DNA of 64,000 bases from Bacteroidota bacterium. GTDB lineage: Bacteria; Bacteroidota; Bacteroidia; Bacteroidales; NBLH01. A program made the position numbers and the translations under genes. The DNA is taken from positions 1-64,000 of the forward strand of contig JANYKN010000196.1 in the NCBI GenBank assembly GCA_025361565.1, in the 5' to 3' direction. Below the pieces are notes generated by a model. The model was not told the DNA's origin and did not search any database. It saw only the letters and a program-made list of their open reading frames with translations. Below are positions 53,628-62,166 of the stretch, in pieces; position 1 is the first letter of the stretch; each line of letters opens with the position of its first letter.

Positions 53628-55460
53628 CTAGTCAATTATTCTAACTGCGCCTTTATCGGCTGATGAAACTAACAATGAATATGCTCTTAATGCTTTTGAA
53701 ACCTTTCTTGGTCTGATCTTCGCAGGTTTAAATGCATTTTGGCCTTTTAGTTGTTCTTCTGCTCTTCTGGTATTAAGTTCCTGATCCGAAATGAGCACAT
53801 TTATCTTGCGTTCCGGAATGTTGATCTCAATTTTATCTCCATTTTTAATGAGTGCAATTTCTCCACCTGAAGCCGCTTCTGGTGAAACATGGCCAATAGA
53901 TAAGCCTGATGTGCCTCCAGAGAATCTACCATCTGTGATTAATGCACAATATTTATCAATTTTTATAGATTTCAAATAGGAAGTAGGATAAAGCATTTCT
54001 TGCATACCTGGGCCTCCTTTGGGGCCTTCATATCGGATAATGATTACATCGCCTTTTTCTATTTTTCCGTTTAAAATAGCATTTACTGAATCTTCCTGTG
54101 AATCATAAACTTTTGCATTTCCTGTAAATATAAGAATGCTTGCATCTACACCTGCGGTTTTTACAATACATCCATTTTTTGCAATATTTCCATACAGAAC
54201 TGCCAGGCCTCCATCTTTGCTGTAAGCGTTCGCAATATTGCGGATACAGCCTTTTTCGCGATCCAAGTCCAACAAAGCTCTGGTAGATTGAGAGGCTAAC
54301 TTAAGATTCCGTCCATTATTGGCAGCTGCACTTCCATAAATATCAAAAGCCTTGTCTATAGCTGTTTCTCGTTTGATATCATAACTATTTATAGCATCTT
54401 TCAAAGTAGGAAAATCGATTCGACTTGCTGTAGTGTCCAGTAATCCATGACGTTCCAATTCTCCCAATATGGATAAAATTCCACCTGCATTATTTACATC
54501 TTCTATGTGATAATGCGAGCTAGGAGCTACTTTGCAAATATTAGGCACTTTACGTGAAAGCTGGTCAATATCGTTCATTGTAAAATCAACGCCTGCTTCA
54601 TTTGCAATTGCCAATAAGTGAAGAACGGTATTTGTACTGCCCCCCATGGCTATATCCAGTGTCATTGAATTTAAAAAAGCTGATTTTTTAGCAATATTCA
54701 ATGGAAGAACTGATTGTTCACCTTGATAATAATGTTTTTCAGTAATTTCTACCAGCATTTCGGCTGCTTCTCTAAATAAATTTTTCCGGTTTTCGTGAGT
54801 GGCAACAATGGTTCCATTTCCTGGTAAACCAAGGCCAAGTGCTTCAACCAGGCAATTCATTGAATTTGCTGTAAACATACCTGAACAGGAACCACAAGTT
54901 GGGCATGCGTTTTTCTCAATTTCTTCAATTTCTGTATCCGAAATATTTGCATCCACGGCCATAACCATAGCATCAACCAAATCAATTTTTTTATTAATTT
55001 GAATTCCAGCCTCCATTGGACCTCCTGATACAAAGATTGTTGGAATATTCAATCGCATGGCAGCCATCAACATTCCAGGTGTAATCTTATCACAATTACT
55101 AATGCAAATCAACGCATCTGCCTGATGGGCATTACACATATATTCAACACTATCGGCAATAATTTCGCGCGACGGAAGTGAATATAACATACCATCGTGA
55201 CCCATTGCAATACCATCATCAATAGCTATGGTATTAAATTCAGCTGCAAAATACCCTTTTTCTTCAATGACGGACTTGATGAATTGTCCTACTCCATGCA
55301 AATGTGCATGACCCGGAACAAACTGTGTAAAAGAATTTGCTATTGCAAAAATAGGTTTACCAAATTGGCTGTCTTTTACTCCATTTGCACGCCAAAGACT
55401 TCTTGCACCTGCCATTCTTCGGCCTTTTGTACTTGTGTCACTTCTTAAATTAATTTTCAT
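53628..55460 (-). CDS. ilvD: Dihydroxy-acid dehydratase
   Basis: A 610-aa IlvD with Fe-S ligands in '[29 protein letters not shown]' and '[32 protein letters not shown]', plus '[19 protein letters not shown]', '[17 protein letters not shown]' and '[28 protein letters not shown]'. It dehydrates dihydroxy-isovalerate and dihydroxy-methylvalerate to the 2-oxo acids. First gene of ilvD-ilvB-ilvN. Its start codon is only 16 bases after the T-run of a terminator hairpin, placing the whole operon under attenuation control. Confidence 0.96.
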   Translation of the reverse strand: MKINLRSDTSTKGRRMAGARSLWRANGVKDSQFGKPIFAIANSFTQFVPGHAHLHGVGQFIKSVIEEKGYFAAEFNTIAIDDGIAMGHDGMLYSLPSREIIADSVEYMCNAHQADALICISNCDKITPGMLMAAMRLNIPTIFVSGGPMEAGIQINKKIDLVDAMVMAVDANISDTEIEEIEKNACPTCGSCSGMFTANSMNCLVEALGLGLPGNGTIVATHENRKNLFREAAEMLVEITEKHYYQGEQSVLPLNIAKKSAFLNSMTLDIAMGGSTNTVLHLLAIANEAGVDFTMNDIDQLSRKVPNICKVAPSSHYHIEDVNNAGGILSILGELERHGLLDTTASRIDFPTLKDAINSYDIKRETAIDKAFDIYGSAAANNGRNLKLASQSTRALLDLDREKGCIRNIANAYSKDGGLAVLYGNIAKNGCIVKTAGVDASILIFTGNAKVYDSQEDSVNAILNGKIEKGDVIIIRYEGPKGGPGMQEMLYPTSYLKSIKIDKYCALITDGRFSGGTSGLSIGHVSPEAASGGEIALIKNGDKIEINIPERKINVLISDQELNTRRAEEQLKGQNAFKPAKIRPRKVSKALRAYSLLVSSADKGAVRIID

Positions 55461-55476
55461 TTTTCTAATTTATGGT

Positions 55477-55510
55477 AAAAAAAAAGCGCCATCCCTGTAG
55501 GAATGGCGCT
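55477..55510 (-). terminator. Attenuator terminator in the ilvD leader
   Basis: On the minus strand AGCGCCAT (55510-55503) pairs with ATGGCGCT (55492-55485), extended past one mismatch by CC/GG around TACA, followed directly by eight T. It sits between the leader peptide and ilvD rather than after a gene. Confidence 0.85.
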
Positions 55511-55545
55511 CGACTTTATATTCTAAAATCTTTACATCATTCCCA
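55498..55545 (-). promoter_or_regulatory. Candidate antiterminator pairing in the ilv leader
   Basis: TGGGAATG at the end of the leader frame (55545-55538) can pair over eight positions, one of them G.U, with CATTCCTA (55505-55498), the 5' arm of the terminator. The two structures exclude each other, as required for attenuation. Confidence 0.6.
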
Positions 55546-55608
55546 TCTACTTGCTATGACAATAACAAATACCAGCACACTGCTAAGAATGACGTTAAAA
55601 ACTTCCAT
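55537..55608 (-). CDS. Branched-chain amino-acid leader peptide
   Basis: A 23-codon frame that is too short for the ORF track. It starts MEVFNVILSSV and ends in ASRWE. Eleven of its 23 residues are Val, Ile or Leu, clustered as 'VILSSVLVFVIVI'. It ends 27 bases before the terminator hairpin, and its last codons contain the antiterminator segment. This is the classical layout of an ilv leader peptide: scarcity of charged tRNA(Val/Ile/Leu) would stall the ribosome in the cluster, leave the antiterminator free and allow ilvDBN transcription. Read directly from the sequence; expression unproven. Confidence 0.8.
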   Translation of the reverse strand: MEVFNVILSSVLVFVIVIASRWE

Positions 55609-55671
55609 AAAATTATTCAATACTATATTTCAAAACTCGATGTAAAAATACAGCTATTTTTTTTTAAAAAA

Positions 55672-55679
55672 CAAACTTA
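55672..55679 (-). promoter_or_regulatory. Possible -7 box of the ilv leader transcript
   Basis: TAAGTTTG on the minus strand matches TAnnTTTG, 64 bases before the leader peptide start. No TTG is found at the -33 distance. Confidence 0.35.
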
Positions 55680-55813
55680 TTTTTGTAATATTTTTAATTA
55701 TTTATATAAGTTTCAATAATACAGTATGTTACAATTATATTTTATTTATTTAATATTATTCAATTTGATTTATTTTTCAAGATAGATTACATTTATGCCC
55801 TATTTTATATTAT

Positions 55814-56473
55814 ATGACTAAAAATATTTTAAGGGGGCTTTATTTATTGGGGGTAGGACTTATTATTTTTCTATTTTTTCATTTCCAACTAAATAACTAT
55901 TTCAACGTTGATAATATTGAAAAAGTAAAAGTTCTTTTTCTTGGATTAGGGAATTGGGGGTTACTTTACATGATTTTAATTCATATAGTGCTCAATATTA
56001 CCGCTATTCCTCGTGTCTTTTTTACCATTTTTGCAGGATATGTTTATGGAGTATTCATAGGTTTTATTTTCTCCTGGATTGCAACAATGGCAGGGCTTAT
56101 TGTTACTTTTTTAATGGTAAGGTATTTATTTCGCCAAAGTTTTGACAAAAAATTTGGATCAAAGAAAGTGGTGAAGAAGATTAATCGGCAGGTTGATAAA
56201 TATGGAATTTGGATTGTTGTTTTTTTAAGGGCAATATATGTTGTTCCTTCTTCAATTTTAAATTATAGCTTCGGTTTTACTAAAATTAAAACCAAAACCT
56301 ATTTTATAGGTTCTGCTATTGGTTTTATACCTGTGGTATTGCTAAATGTTTGGGCAGGAAATGCGCTGGCTAAGAATTTATTTAATGGATTTCATTATCA
56401 TATTATTATTTTTGGCTTTGTTCTACTTTGCCTTTTTTATTTTTCAAAATATCTTTCAAAGAAATATGTTTGA
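55814..56473 (+). CDS. TVP38/TMEM64 (VTT-domain) membrane protein
   Basis: A 219-aa polytopic membrane protein of the SNARE-associated/VTT (DedA-like) superfamily: 'LGNWGLLYMILIHIVLNITAIPRVFFTIFAGYVYGVFIGFIFSWIATMAGLIVTFLMVRYLFR' with the re-entrant-loop style 'IPRVFFTIFAGYVYG', then 'VDKYGIWIVVFLRAIYVVPSSILNYSFGFTKIKTKTYFIGSAIGFIPVVLLNVWAGNAL'. Family members are lipid scramblases or undecaprenyl-phosphate flippases, so a lipid-transport role is plausible. It converges with the ABC exporter over a shared hairpin. Confidence 0.85.
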   Translation: MTKNILRGLYLLGVGLIIFLFFHFQLNNYFNVDNIEKVKVLFLGLGNWGLLYMILIHIVLNITAIPRVFFTIFAGYVYGVFIGFIFSWIATMAGLIVTFLMVRYLFRQSFDKKFGSKKVVKKINRQVDKYGIWIVVFLRAIYVVPSSILNYSFGFTKIKTKTYFIGSAIGFIPVVLLNVWAGNALAKNLFNGFHYHIIIFGFVLLCLFYFSKYLSKKYV

Positions 56474-56474
56474 A

Positions 56475-56503
56475 ATTTTCCAGATTTTCAAAATCTGGAA
56501 AAT
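56475..56503. terminator. Bidirectional terminator
   Basis: ATTTTCCAGATTT (56475-56487) pairs perfectly with AAATCTGGAAAAT (56491-56503) around a 3-base loop. It exactly fills the gap between two convergent stop codons. Confidence 0.8.
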
Positions 56504-58324
56504 CTAAAATATTTGTAAATCGTGAAGTTTTTTATAGATACCATTTTTTTCGATTAATTCGTCATGGTTGCCACGTTCTGCAATTTTCCCTTCGTGCAAC
56601 ACACATATTTCATCTGCATGTTTTATAGTTGATAACCTATGTGCAATAACAATGGATGTACGGTTTTTCATCAGATTTATCAACGCATCCTGAACCAAAC
56701 GTTCTGATTCTGTATCTAGTGCCGAAGTGGCTTCATCAAGTATAAGGATTGGAGGATTTTTGAGTACAGCACGAGCAATGCTTATACGTTGACGCTGGCC
56801 GCCTGATAATTTACTGCCCCGATCGCCAATATTAGTTTGATAGCCATCGGGGGCTTCCATAATAAAATCGTGTGCATTAGCTACCTTTGCCGCTGCAATT
56901 ACTTGTTCTTCTGTTGCTTGTTCTACACCAAAAGCAATATTATTAAATATGGTATCATTAAATAAAATAGATTCTTGGTTTACATTACCCATTAAATGTC
57001 TTAAATCTTTGATTTTTATGTTTTTAATATTTTGTCCGTCAATTAATATTTCTCCCTCAGGAATGTCATAAAATCGTGGAATCAAATCAACAAGGGTTGA
57101 TTTTCCGCTTCCAGATTGACCTACAAGGGCTATTGATTTGCCTTTTGGTATAGTTAAATTTATATTTTTTAGAACTTCCGCATCAGCATATTTAAAACTT
57201 GCATTTTTGAAAGTAATCGATGAATTGAATTCTGAGATTCTTACAGGGTTTTCAGCCTCTTTTATCATATGTTCAGCAAGTAAAACATTGTTTATGCGGT
57301 CAATGGCTGCCATTCCTTTCTGAATTCTATAATAGGCTGTTGTTACAGATTTTGCCGGGTTTATAATTTGCGAAAAAATTCCTATAAACCCTATAAATAC
57401 TTCCGGTGATAATTCTGATTTTTTTCCTAATACTAATGTTGCACCATAAATCATGACAACCATAAGAGTTCCTACTCCTAAAAATTCACTTAATGGTGAC
57501 GCTAAATATTCCCTTCTAAAAATTCGATTTGCAATTTTTGTATATTCCTCATTTTCAGCAATAAATCTGTTTTCTATCTTTTTTTCGGCAACAAATGCTT
57601 TGATAATCCTTAATCCACCTAAAGTTTCTTCCATCATCGATAAAAGTGTGCCCATGCGAATCCTGAACTCACCTGAACTTTTCCTTAAGCTTTTTCCTAT
57701 CCGTCCAATGATAATTCCACTTATTGGCAATAAAACCAAGATAATTATTGTCAGTGAAGGGCTAATAAAAAATAATGAAAAGAGAAAAACGATTATTAAA
57801 ATTGGATCTCGGAATACCATTTCAATTGATGCTATTGCCGACCATTCAAACTCTTGAACATCAGTAGTCATACGCGAAATAATATCGCCCTTTTTTTCTT
57901 CTGAAAAGTAACCGATATGTAGGTTTAAAACTTTATTATATATCCTGTTCCGTATATCTTTAACAATTCCATTGCGCAAAGGAGCCATAAAGTAGTTGGC
58001 TAAAAATGCAAAGAGATTTTTGAAAAATGTCATGGCTAAAATAAAAACACTAACCATGACTAATGCTTTTGTTTTTCCACTTTCTACTATAATATTGCTC
58101 ATATAATAATAAAAAGTATTAAGAAGCACCTGTGGTGAAAATGCAAATGCTGGTTTTACCAAAATGAGTTCCTGGCTACCAAACAATATTCCCAGAAATG
58201 GGATTAACATAGCAAGTGAAAATAAAGAAAAGATAGCTGTAAGGATATTTAACATTACATTTAATAGAACCTGGTATTTATATGGCTTGATATAATATAA
58301 TACCGTCTTGAAAAAATCTCTCAT
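56504..58324 (-). CDS. MsbA-type ABC exporter (fused permease-ATPase)
   Basis: A 606-aa half-transporter. Six membrane helices in the first 320 residues ('ILTAIFSLFSLAMLIPFLGIL', 'FFKNLFAFLANYFMA', 'LIIVFLFSLFFISPSLTIIILVLLPISGIIIG') are followed by an ATPase domain with Walker A 'ALVGQSGSGKSTLVDLI', signature 'KLSGGQRQRISIARAVLKNPPILILDEATSALDTE' and H-loop 'IVIAHRLSTIKHAD'. It works as a homodimer exporting a lipid such as lipid A core, or a drug. No accessory genes adjoin. The substrate is inferred only from family likeness. Confidence 0.9.
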   Translation of the reverse strand: MRDFFKTVLYYIKPYKYQVLLNVMLNILTAIFSLFSLAMLIPFLGILFGSQELILVKPAFAFSPQVLLNTFYYYMSNIIVESGKTKALVMVSVFILAMTFFKNLFAFLANYFMAPLRNGIVKDIRNRIYNKVLNLHIGYFSEEKKGDIISRMTTDVQEFEWSAIASIEMVFRDPILIIVFLFSLFFISPSLTIIILVLLPISGIIIGRIGKSLRKSSGEFRIRMGTLLSMMEETLGGLRIIKAFVAEKKIENRFIAENEEYTKIANRIFRREYLASPLSEFLGVGTLMVVMIYGATLVLGKKSELSPEVFIGFIGIFSQIINPAKSVTTAYYRIQKGMAAIDRINNVLLAEHMIKEAENPVRISEFNSSITFKNASFKYADAEVLKNINLTIPKGKSIALVGQSGSGKSTLVDLIPRFYDIPEGEILIDGQNIKNIKIKDLRHLMGNVNQESILFNDTIFNNIAFGVEQATEEQVIAAAKVANAHDFIMEAPDGYQTNIGDRGSKLSGGQRQRISIARAVLKNPPILILDEATSALDTESERLVQDALINLMKNRTSIVIAHRLSTIKHADEICVLHEGKIAERGNHDELIEKNGIYKKLHDLQIF

Positions 58325-58587
58325 TTTTTTATTATTGGAATTTCATTAAAATTGAATCAAGCGCCAAATTTATAAATATTCATTGAGATATAGATATTGA
58401 TTCCGGCTTAATAGTTTATCTGTTACAAAATAATTAAATAATTATCTGATAATCTTTTAAATTTGCATTTTTTAATAAATATAATATTCCGGAAGTTTTT
58501 TGTTTTTATAATAGCATTACAATTTTTATTTTGGAATAGATTGTTTTATTAATTGGTAAATTTTTTCGTTTTAACTCGTATTGACGT

Positions 58588-59457
58588 ATGAAAATTAGTG
58601 GATTCACTTTTATTAGAAATGCAGTAAAATATGGTTATCCAATTGTTGAGGCCATTAAATCAATTTTACCTGTTTGCGATGAGATATATGTTGCAGTGGG
58701 TAAATCTGATGATAATACACTTGAACTGATCAATGGCATTGATCCACTCAAGATAAAAATAATTGAAACTATTTGGGACGATTCGTTAAGGGAAGGGGGA
58801 AGAGTATTGGCTATTGAAACGGATAAGGCATTTCAATCAATTCCTTTGGATTTTGATTGGGCTTTTTACATACAGGGCGATGAGGTAATGCATGAAAAAT
58901 ATATCACTGAAGTTAAGCAAGCCATGAACAAATGGAAAGATGACCCAAAAGTAGATGGACTTTTATTTAAGTATACACATTTTTATGGCTCATATGATTA
59001 TGTTGGAAATTCTGAACGGTGGTATCCAAACGAAATAAGAGTGATAAAAAATAACAAAAAGATTTATTCCTATCGCGATGCCCAAGGATTTAGGAAAAAC
59101 GAAAATGAAAAATTGAATGTGAAACCTATAGATGCATATATATACCACTATGGATGGGTAAAAGAACCAAAAGTCCATATTGAAAAATTGAAGAATTTTG
59201 AGAAACTTTACAATACAGATAGCAAATTACAGAAAAAAGTTCAAAGTATTGATGAATTTGATTTTTCAAATGTTGATTCACTGGAACTTTTCAAAGGTTC
59301 TCACCCTAAAGTGATCCAGGATTTGATTGAGCGCAAAAACTGGGTTTTCAATCATGATTTGTCAAAAAACAGGGTCACACTTAAAAGTCGTTTCAAACGC
59401 ATTGTTAAAAAGCTTTCAGGAATCGAAATTGGCTACAAGAACTATAAAATAGTTTAA
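58588..59457 (+). CDS. GT-A fold glycosyltransferase
   Basis: A 289-aa soluble enzyme resembling GT2-type glycosyltransferases that lack membrane anchors: 'MKISGFTFIRNAVKYGYPIVEAIKSILPVCDEIYVAVGKSDDNTLELI', then 'DFDWAFYIQGDEVMHEKYI' where 'QGDE' takes the place of the DxD metal site, and 'RWYPNEIRVIKNN', 'YIYHYGWVKEP'. It probably transfers a sugar in surface-glycan assembly. It stands alone; its stop is 4 bases from the stop of purB on the other strand, with no terminator between them. Confidence 0.78.
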   Translation: MKISGFTFIRNAVKYGYPIVEAIKSILPVCDEIYVAVGKSDDNTLELINGIDPLKIKIIETIWDDSLREGGRVLAIETDKAFQSIPLDFDWAFYIQGDEVMHEKYITEVKQAMNKWKDDPKVDGLLFKYTHFYGSYDYVGNSERWYPNEIRVIKNNKKIYSYRDAQGFRKNENEKLNVKPIDAYIYHYGWVKEPKVHIEKLKNFEKLYNTDSKLQKKVQSIDEFDFSNVDSLELFKGSHPKVIQDLIERKNWVFNHDLSKNRVTLKSRFKRIVKKLSGIEIGYKNYKIV

Positions 59458-59461
59458 TAAA

Positions 59462-60805
59462 TTAAATCCCAGTATAATTAAAAGGACTTATTTCTTTAAG
59501 TTCTTTTTTTAATTTATCGCTAATAGTCAATTCATCAATAAAATGATGAATCGATTCTTTGGTAACTACCTCATTTGTTCTAGTTAAATCCAACAAAGCT
59601 TCATAAGGGTTCGGATAATTTTCCCTCCTAAGAATGGTTTGAATCGCTTCGGCAACTACAGCCCAGTTCGATTCCAAATCAGTTTGTATCGCAGACTCAT
59701 TAATTACTAATTTGCCCAAGCCTTTAATCAAGGATTCAAAAGCAATGACAGTATGAGCAAATGGAACTCCTATGTTTCTAAGTACGGTTGAATCGGTCAA
59801 ATCTCTCTGTAGCCTGGAAATAGGCAACTTATTGGCCAAATGCTCAAATATAACATTGGCCATACCCAAATTTCCTTCTGCATTTTCAAAATCTATGGGA
59901 TTTACTTTATGAGGCATAGCTGATGAGCCAATTTCTCCTTTTTTGATTTGCTGCTTAAAGTAATGCATAGAAATATATGTCCAAAAATCTCTGCATAAAT
60001 CAATTAGTATAGTATTGATTCTCTTTAAGTTATCAAACATCGCTGCCAAATTATCATAATGCTCAATTTGTGTAGTAGTTTGCGAACGATCAAGATTGAG
60101 CACATGGTTGACAAACGAATTTGCAAATTCAGCCCAATTTACATTCGGATATGCTACTTTATGGGCATTAAAATTACCTGTAGCGCCACCGAACTTGGCA
60201 GAGTATGGTATAAATCGTAGAAGTGAAGTTTGCTTTTGTATTCGTTCGATAAAAACGTCAATTTCTTTTCCCAATCGTGTGGGAGAGGCTGGTTGGCCAT
60301 GTGTTCGGGCAAGCATGGGTATCTCTGACCATTTTTCAGCCAATTCACTCAACTTTGTTATTAAACGATCCAAGATGGGATTATATACATAATTTATAGC
60401 ATCTTGCAATGAATACGGTACAGCAGTGTTATTTATGTCCTGTGATGTTAGTCCAAAATGTATAAATTCTTTAAATTCGGAAAGATTTAACGATACGAAT
60501 TTTTCCTTAATAAAATATTCAACTGCTTTTACATCGTGGTTGGTCGTTTTTTCAAATTCCTTAATCTTTAAAGCATCTTCAAGACTGAAATTTAAATAAA
60601 GTAGTCTAAGTTGTTTGTATAATTTTTTATCCACACCTTGCAATTGATCAAGTGGAAGTTCACACAATGCTATGAAATATTCAACCTCAACAAGTACACG
60701 ATATTTTATCAGCGCAAATTCCGAAAAATATTTGGCAAAAACTTCGGTTTTGTTTCGGTAACGGCCATCAACAGGCGAAATTGCTGTTAAGTTGTTTAAT
60801 TCCAT
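59462..60805 (-). CDS. purB: Adenylosuccinate lyase
   Basis: A 447-aa PurB of the E. coli subtype: 'LTAISPVDGRYRNKTEVFAKYFSEFALIKYRVLVEVEYFIALCE', 'TNHDVKAVEYFIKEKF', 'FIHFGLTSQDINNTAVPYSL', 'MLARTHGQPASPTRLGKE' and the superfamily signature 'GEIGSSAMPHKVNPIDFENAEGN'. It catalyses two fumarate-releasing steps, in IMP synthesis (SAICAR) and AMP synthesis (adenylosuccinate). Cytoplasmic homotetramer. Full length, no oddities. Confidence 0.96.
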   Translation of the reverse strand: MELNNLTAISPVDGRYRNKTEVFAKYFSEFALIKYRVLVEVEYFIALCELPLDQLQGVDKKLYKQLRLLYLNFSLEDALKIKEFEKTTNHDVKAVEYFIKEKFVSLNLSEFKEFIHFGLTSQDINNTAVPYSLQDAINYVYNPILDRLITKLSELAEKWSEIPMLARTHGQPASPTRLGKEIDVFIERIQKQTSLLRFIPYSAKFGGATGNFNAHKVAYPNVNWAEFANSFVNHVLNLDRSQTTTQIEHYDNLAAMFDNLKRINTILIDLCRDFWTYISMHYFKQQIKKGEIGSSAMPHKVNPIDFENAEGNLGMANVIFEHLANKLPISRLQRDLTDSTVLRNIGVPFAHTVIAFESLIKGLGKLVINESAIQTDLESNWAVVAEAIQTILRRENYPNPYEALLDLTRTNEVVTKESIHHFIDELTISDKLKKELKEISPFNYTGI

Positions 60806-60971
60806 TGCTTTGTATCGTTTATAGGTTTAAACCGCAAATATAAAAATAAATTAATGGATTTTAACAAATCAATGTCTGGAGTTTGAAGTGTCTGATGCCT
60901 ATAGGTTTTGTTTTTCAGTGAGATGATAAAAAAATGAAACATGAGTTAATTATTTAATAATCAATCCACAC

Positions 60972-61304
60972 TCATTCATTAATTTTCCATACCCTCAAAG
61001 CATTCTTCTTTTCTTTATTCCTGAATGCTTCTTCAAGGTTAACTTCAAACTGGTTGGCTAAATCGAGTAAATAACTAAAAACATCAGCAAATTCACTTTC
61101 AAGTTCATCATCATTAGTTAATTTACCAACTTCATGATAAAGTTTTAACTTATTCCTGATTGCTTTTGCTAACTCTCCAATTTCTTCGGAAAATAAAAGA
61201 AAAATTTCCAGCGGATTATTTTTGTTCCAACCTCTTTCTGCACAAAGTCTTTTCAGATATTCTTGATAATCGGCAAGTGTCGGATTTGGTTTTATTTCTG
61301 TCAT
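60972..61304 (-). CDS. MazG-like nucleotide pyrophosphohydrolase
   Basis: A protein of about 110 aa of the all-alpha NTP-pyrophosphatase fold: 'TLADYQEYLKRLCAERGWNKNNPLEIFLLFSEEIGELAKAIRNKL' and 'LESEFADVFSYLLDLANQFEVNLEEAFRNKEKKNALRVW'. The ExxE...ExxD metal-binding pattern ('SEEIGEL', 'ESEFADVF') is complete. It would hydrolyse non-canonical or excess NTPs. The track start at 61331 is GTG; the ATG at 61304 is preferred. It lies downstream of the coiled-coil gene with a 137-base gap. Confidence 0.87.
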   Translation of the reverse strand: MTEIKPNPTLADYQEYLKRLCAERGWNKNNPLEIFLLFSEEIGELAKAIRNKLKLYHEVGKLTNDDELESEFADVFSYLLDLANQFEVNLEEAFRNKEKKNALRVWKINE

Positions 61305-61441
61305 TTTTCTTTTATCTAAACTCTGGTTCACTAAAAATCAAAAATATATTCAAATCCCTATTTTCAAGTATATGATAATAGAAATTATCATCAATTCTCA
61401 ATTATTGTTTTTGAAATTTAACATTTCAAAGAAATGCAACA

Positions 61442-62164
61442 CTATTTTAGAAAATCAAATAATTCAGGAAAAACTTTAAACAGTAAATCCGCTCCAATGG
61501 CAGTAACTATTGCAAAAATTAAAATTACTCCAATCATAGTGATGGTAGATTTTTTATTGATAGAAACCGTATTCTTCCTTATAATTTCATTTTTAGCTTC
61601 AAAACTTTGAAAATCAGTTTTTAATTGAACTTGAACCTGATTAAGTTGTATTGCCGCATTTTCAAGATTTCCAAGACGTTTAGGGAAATTAATTTTCTGA
61701 ACTTCTTCGGTTAATTTAGCCGTTGATTGCGCTAATTCAAGGTAATTCTGAAGCAAAGTTTGTACTTCTTCAATTTGTTTATTATGCGATGCGCCAATTT
61801 GATATATTTGTGAATCAGTCTTGTCTAATGTCCTTTTAATCAAATCATTGTTCTGATTCTGTGCAACTACAGTTTTTTTATGGTAGTCTTCAAAAATCCC
61901 ACTTACTTCCTGTAATTGTTTGGTATATTTTTCAGACAGATCATTAACAAGGCTTTGTGCCTGGCCACTGGACTGAGTTAGAATGCTATCCACTTGCTTT
62001 TGGATAAAATCAAGATGATTGCTGTACTTGCCCTGTAGTTCAGTAATGGTTTTAATTACACTGCTTGCTATAGATTCAGCCTTCTCTATTTGCTTTACCG
62101 CACTATCAAGAGCAGATAACTCATCCTGAATTTTAATCAGCTCATTGTTTATTTTTTCATTCAT
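61442..62164 (-). CDS. Tail-anchored coiled-coil membrane protein
   Basis: A protein of about 240 aa that I cannot assign to a named family. Residues 1-190 are predicted coiled coil ('ALDSAVKQIEKAESIASSVIKTITELQGKYSNHLDFIQKQVDSILTQSSGQAQSLVNDLSEKYTKQLQEVSG'), similar in style to chemoreceptor or laminin-like helices. One membrane helix near the C-terminus ('STITMIGVILIFAIVTAIGADLLF') makes it tail-anchored with the coil facing the cytoplasm. The preferred ATG (62164) is 2 bases after the helicase stop, so the two are translationally coupled. Its role is probably tied to the helicase. Confidence 0.65.
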   Translation of the reverse strand: MNEKINNELIKIQDELSALDSAVKQIEKAESIASSVIKTITELQGKYSNHLDFIQKQVDSILTQSSGQAQSLVNDLSEKYTKQLQEVSGIFEDYHKKTVVAQNQNNDLIKRTLDKTDSQIYQIGASHNKQIEEVQTLLQNYLELAQSTAKLTEEVQKINFPKRLGNLENAAIQLNQVQVQLKTDFQSFEAKNEIIRKNTVSINKKSTITMIGVILIFAIVTAIGADLLFKVFPELFDFLK

Positions 62165-62166
62165 TT

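Noticed and set aside
61372-61391. Hairpin ATGATAAT-agaa-ATTATCAT as terminator of the coiled-coil gene
   Set aside because: The stem is entirely weak A/T-rich pairing with no T-run after it on the minus strand; such structures are common by chance at this composition.
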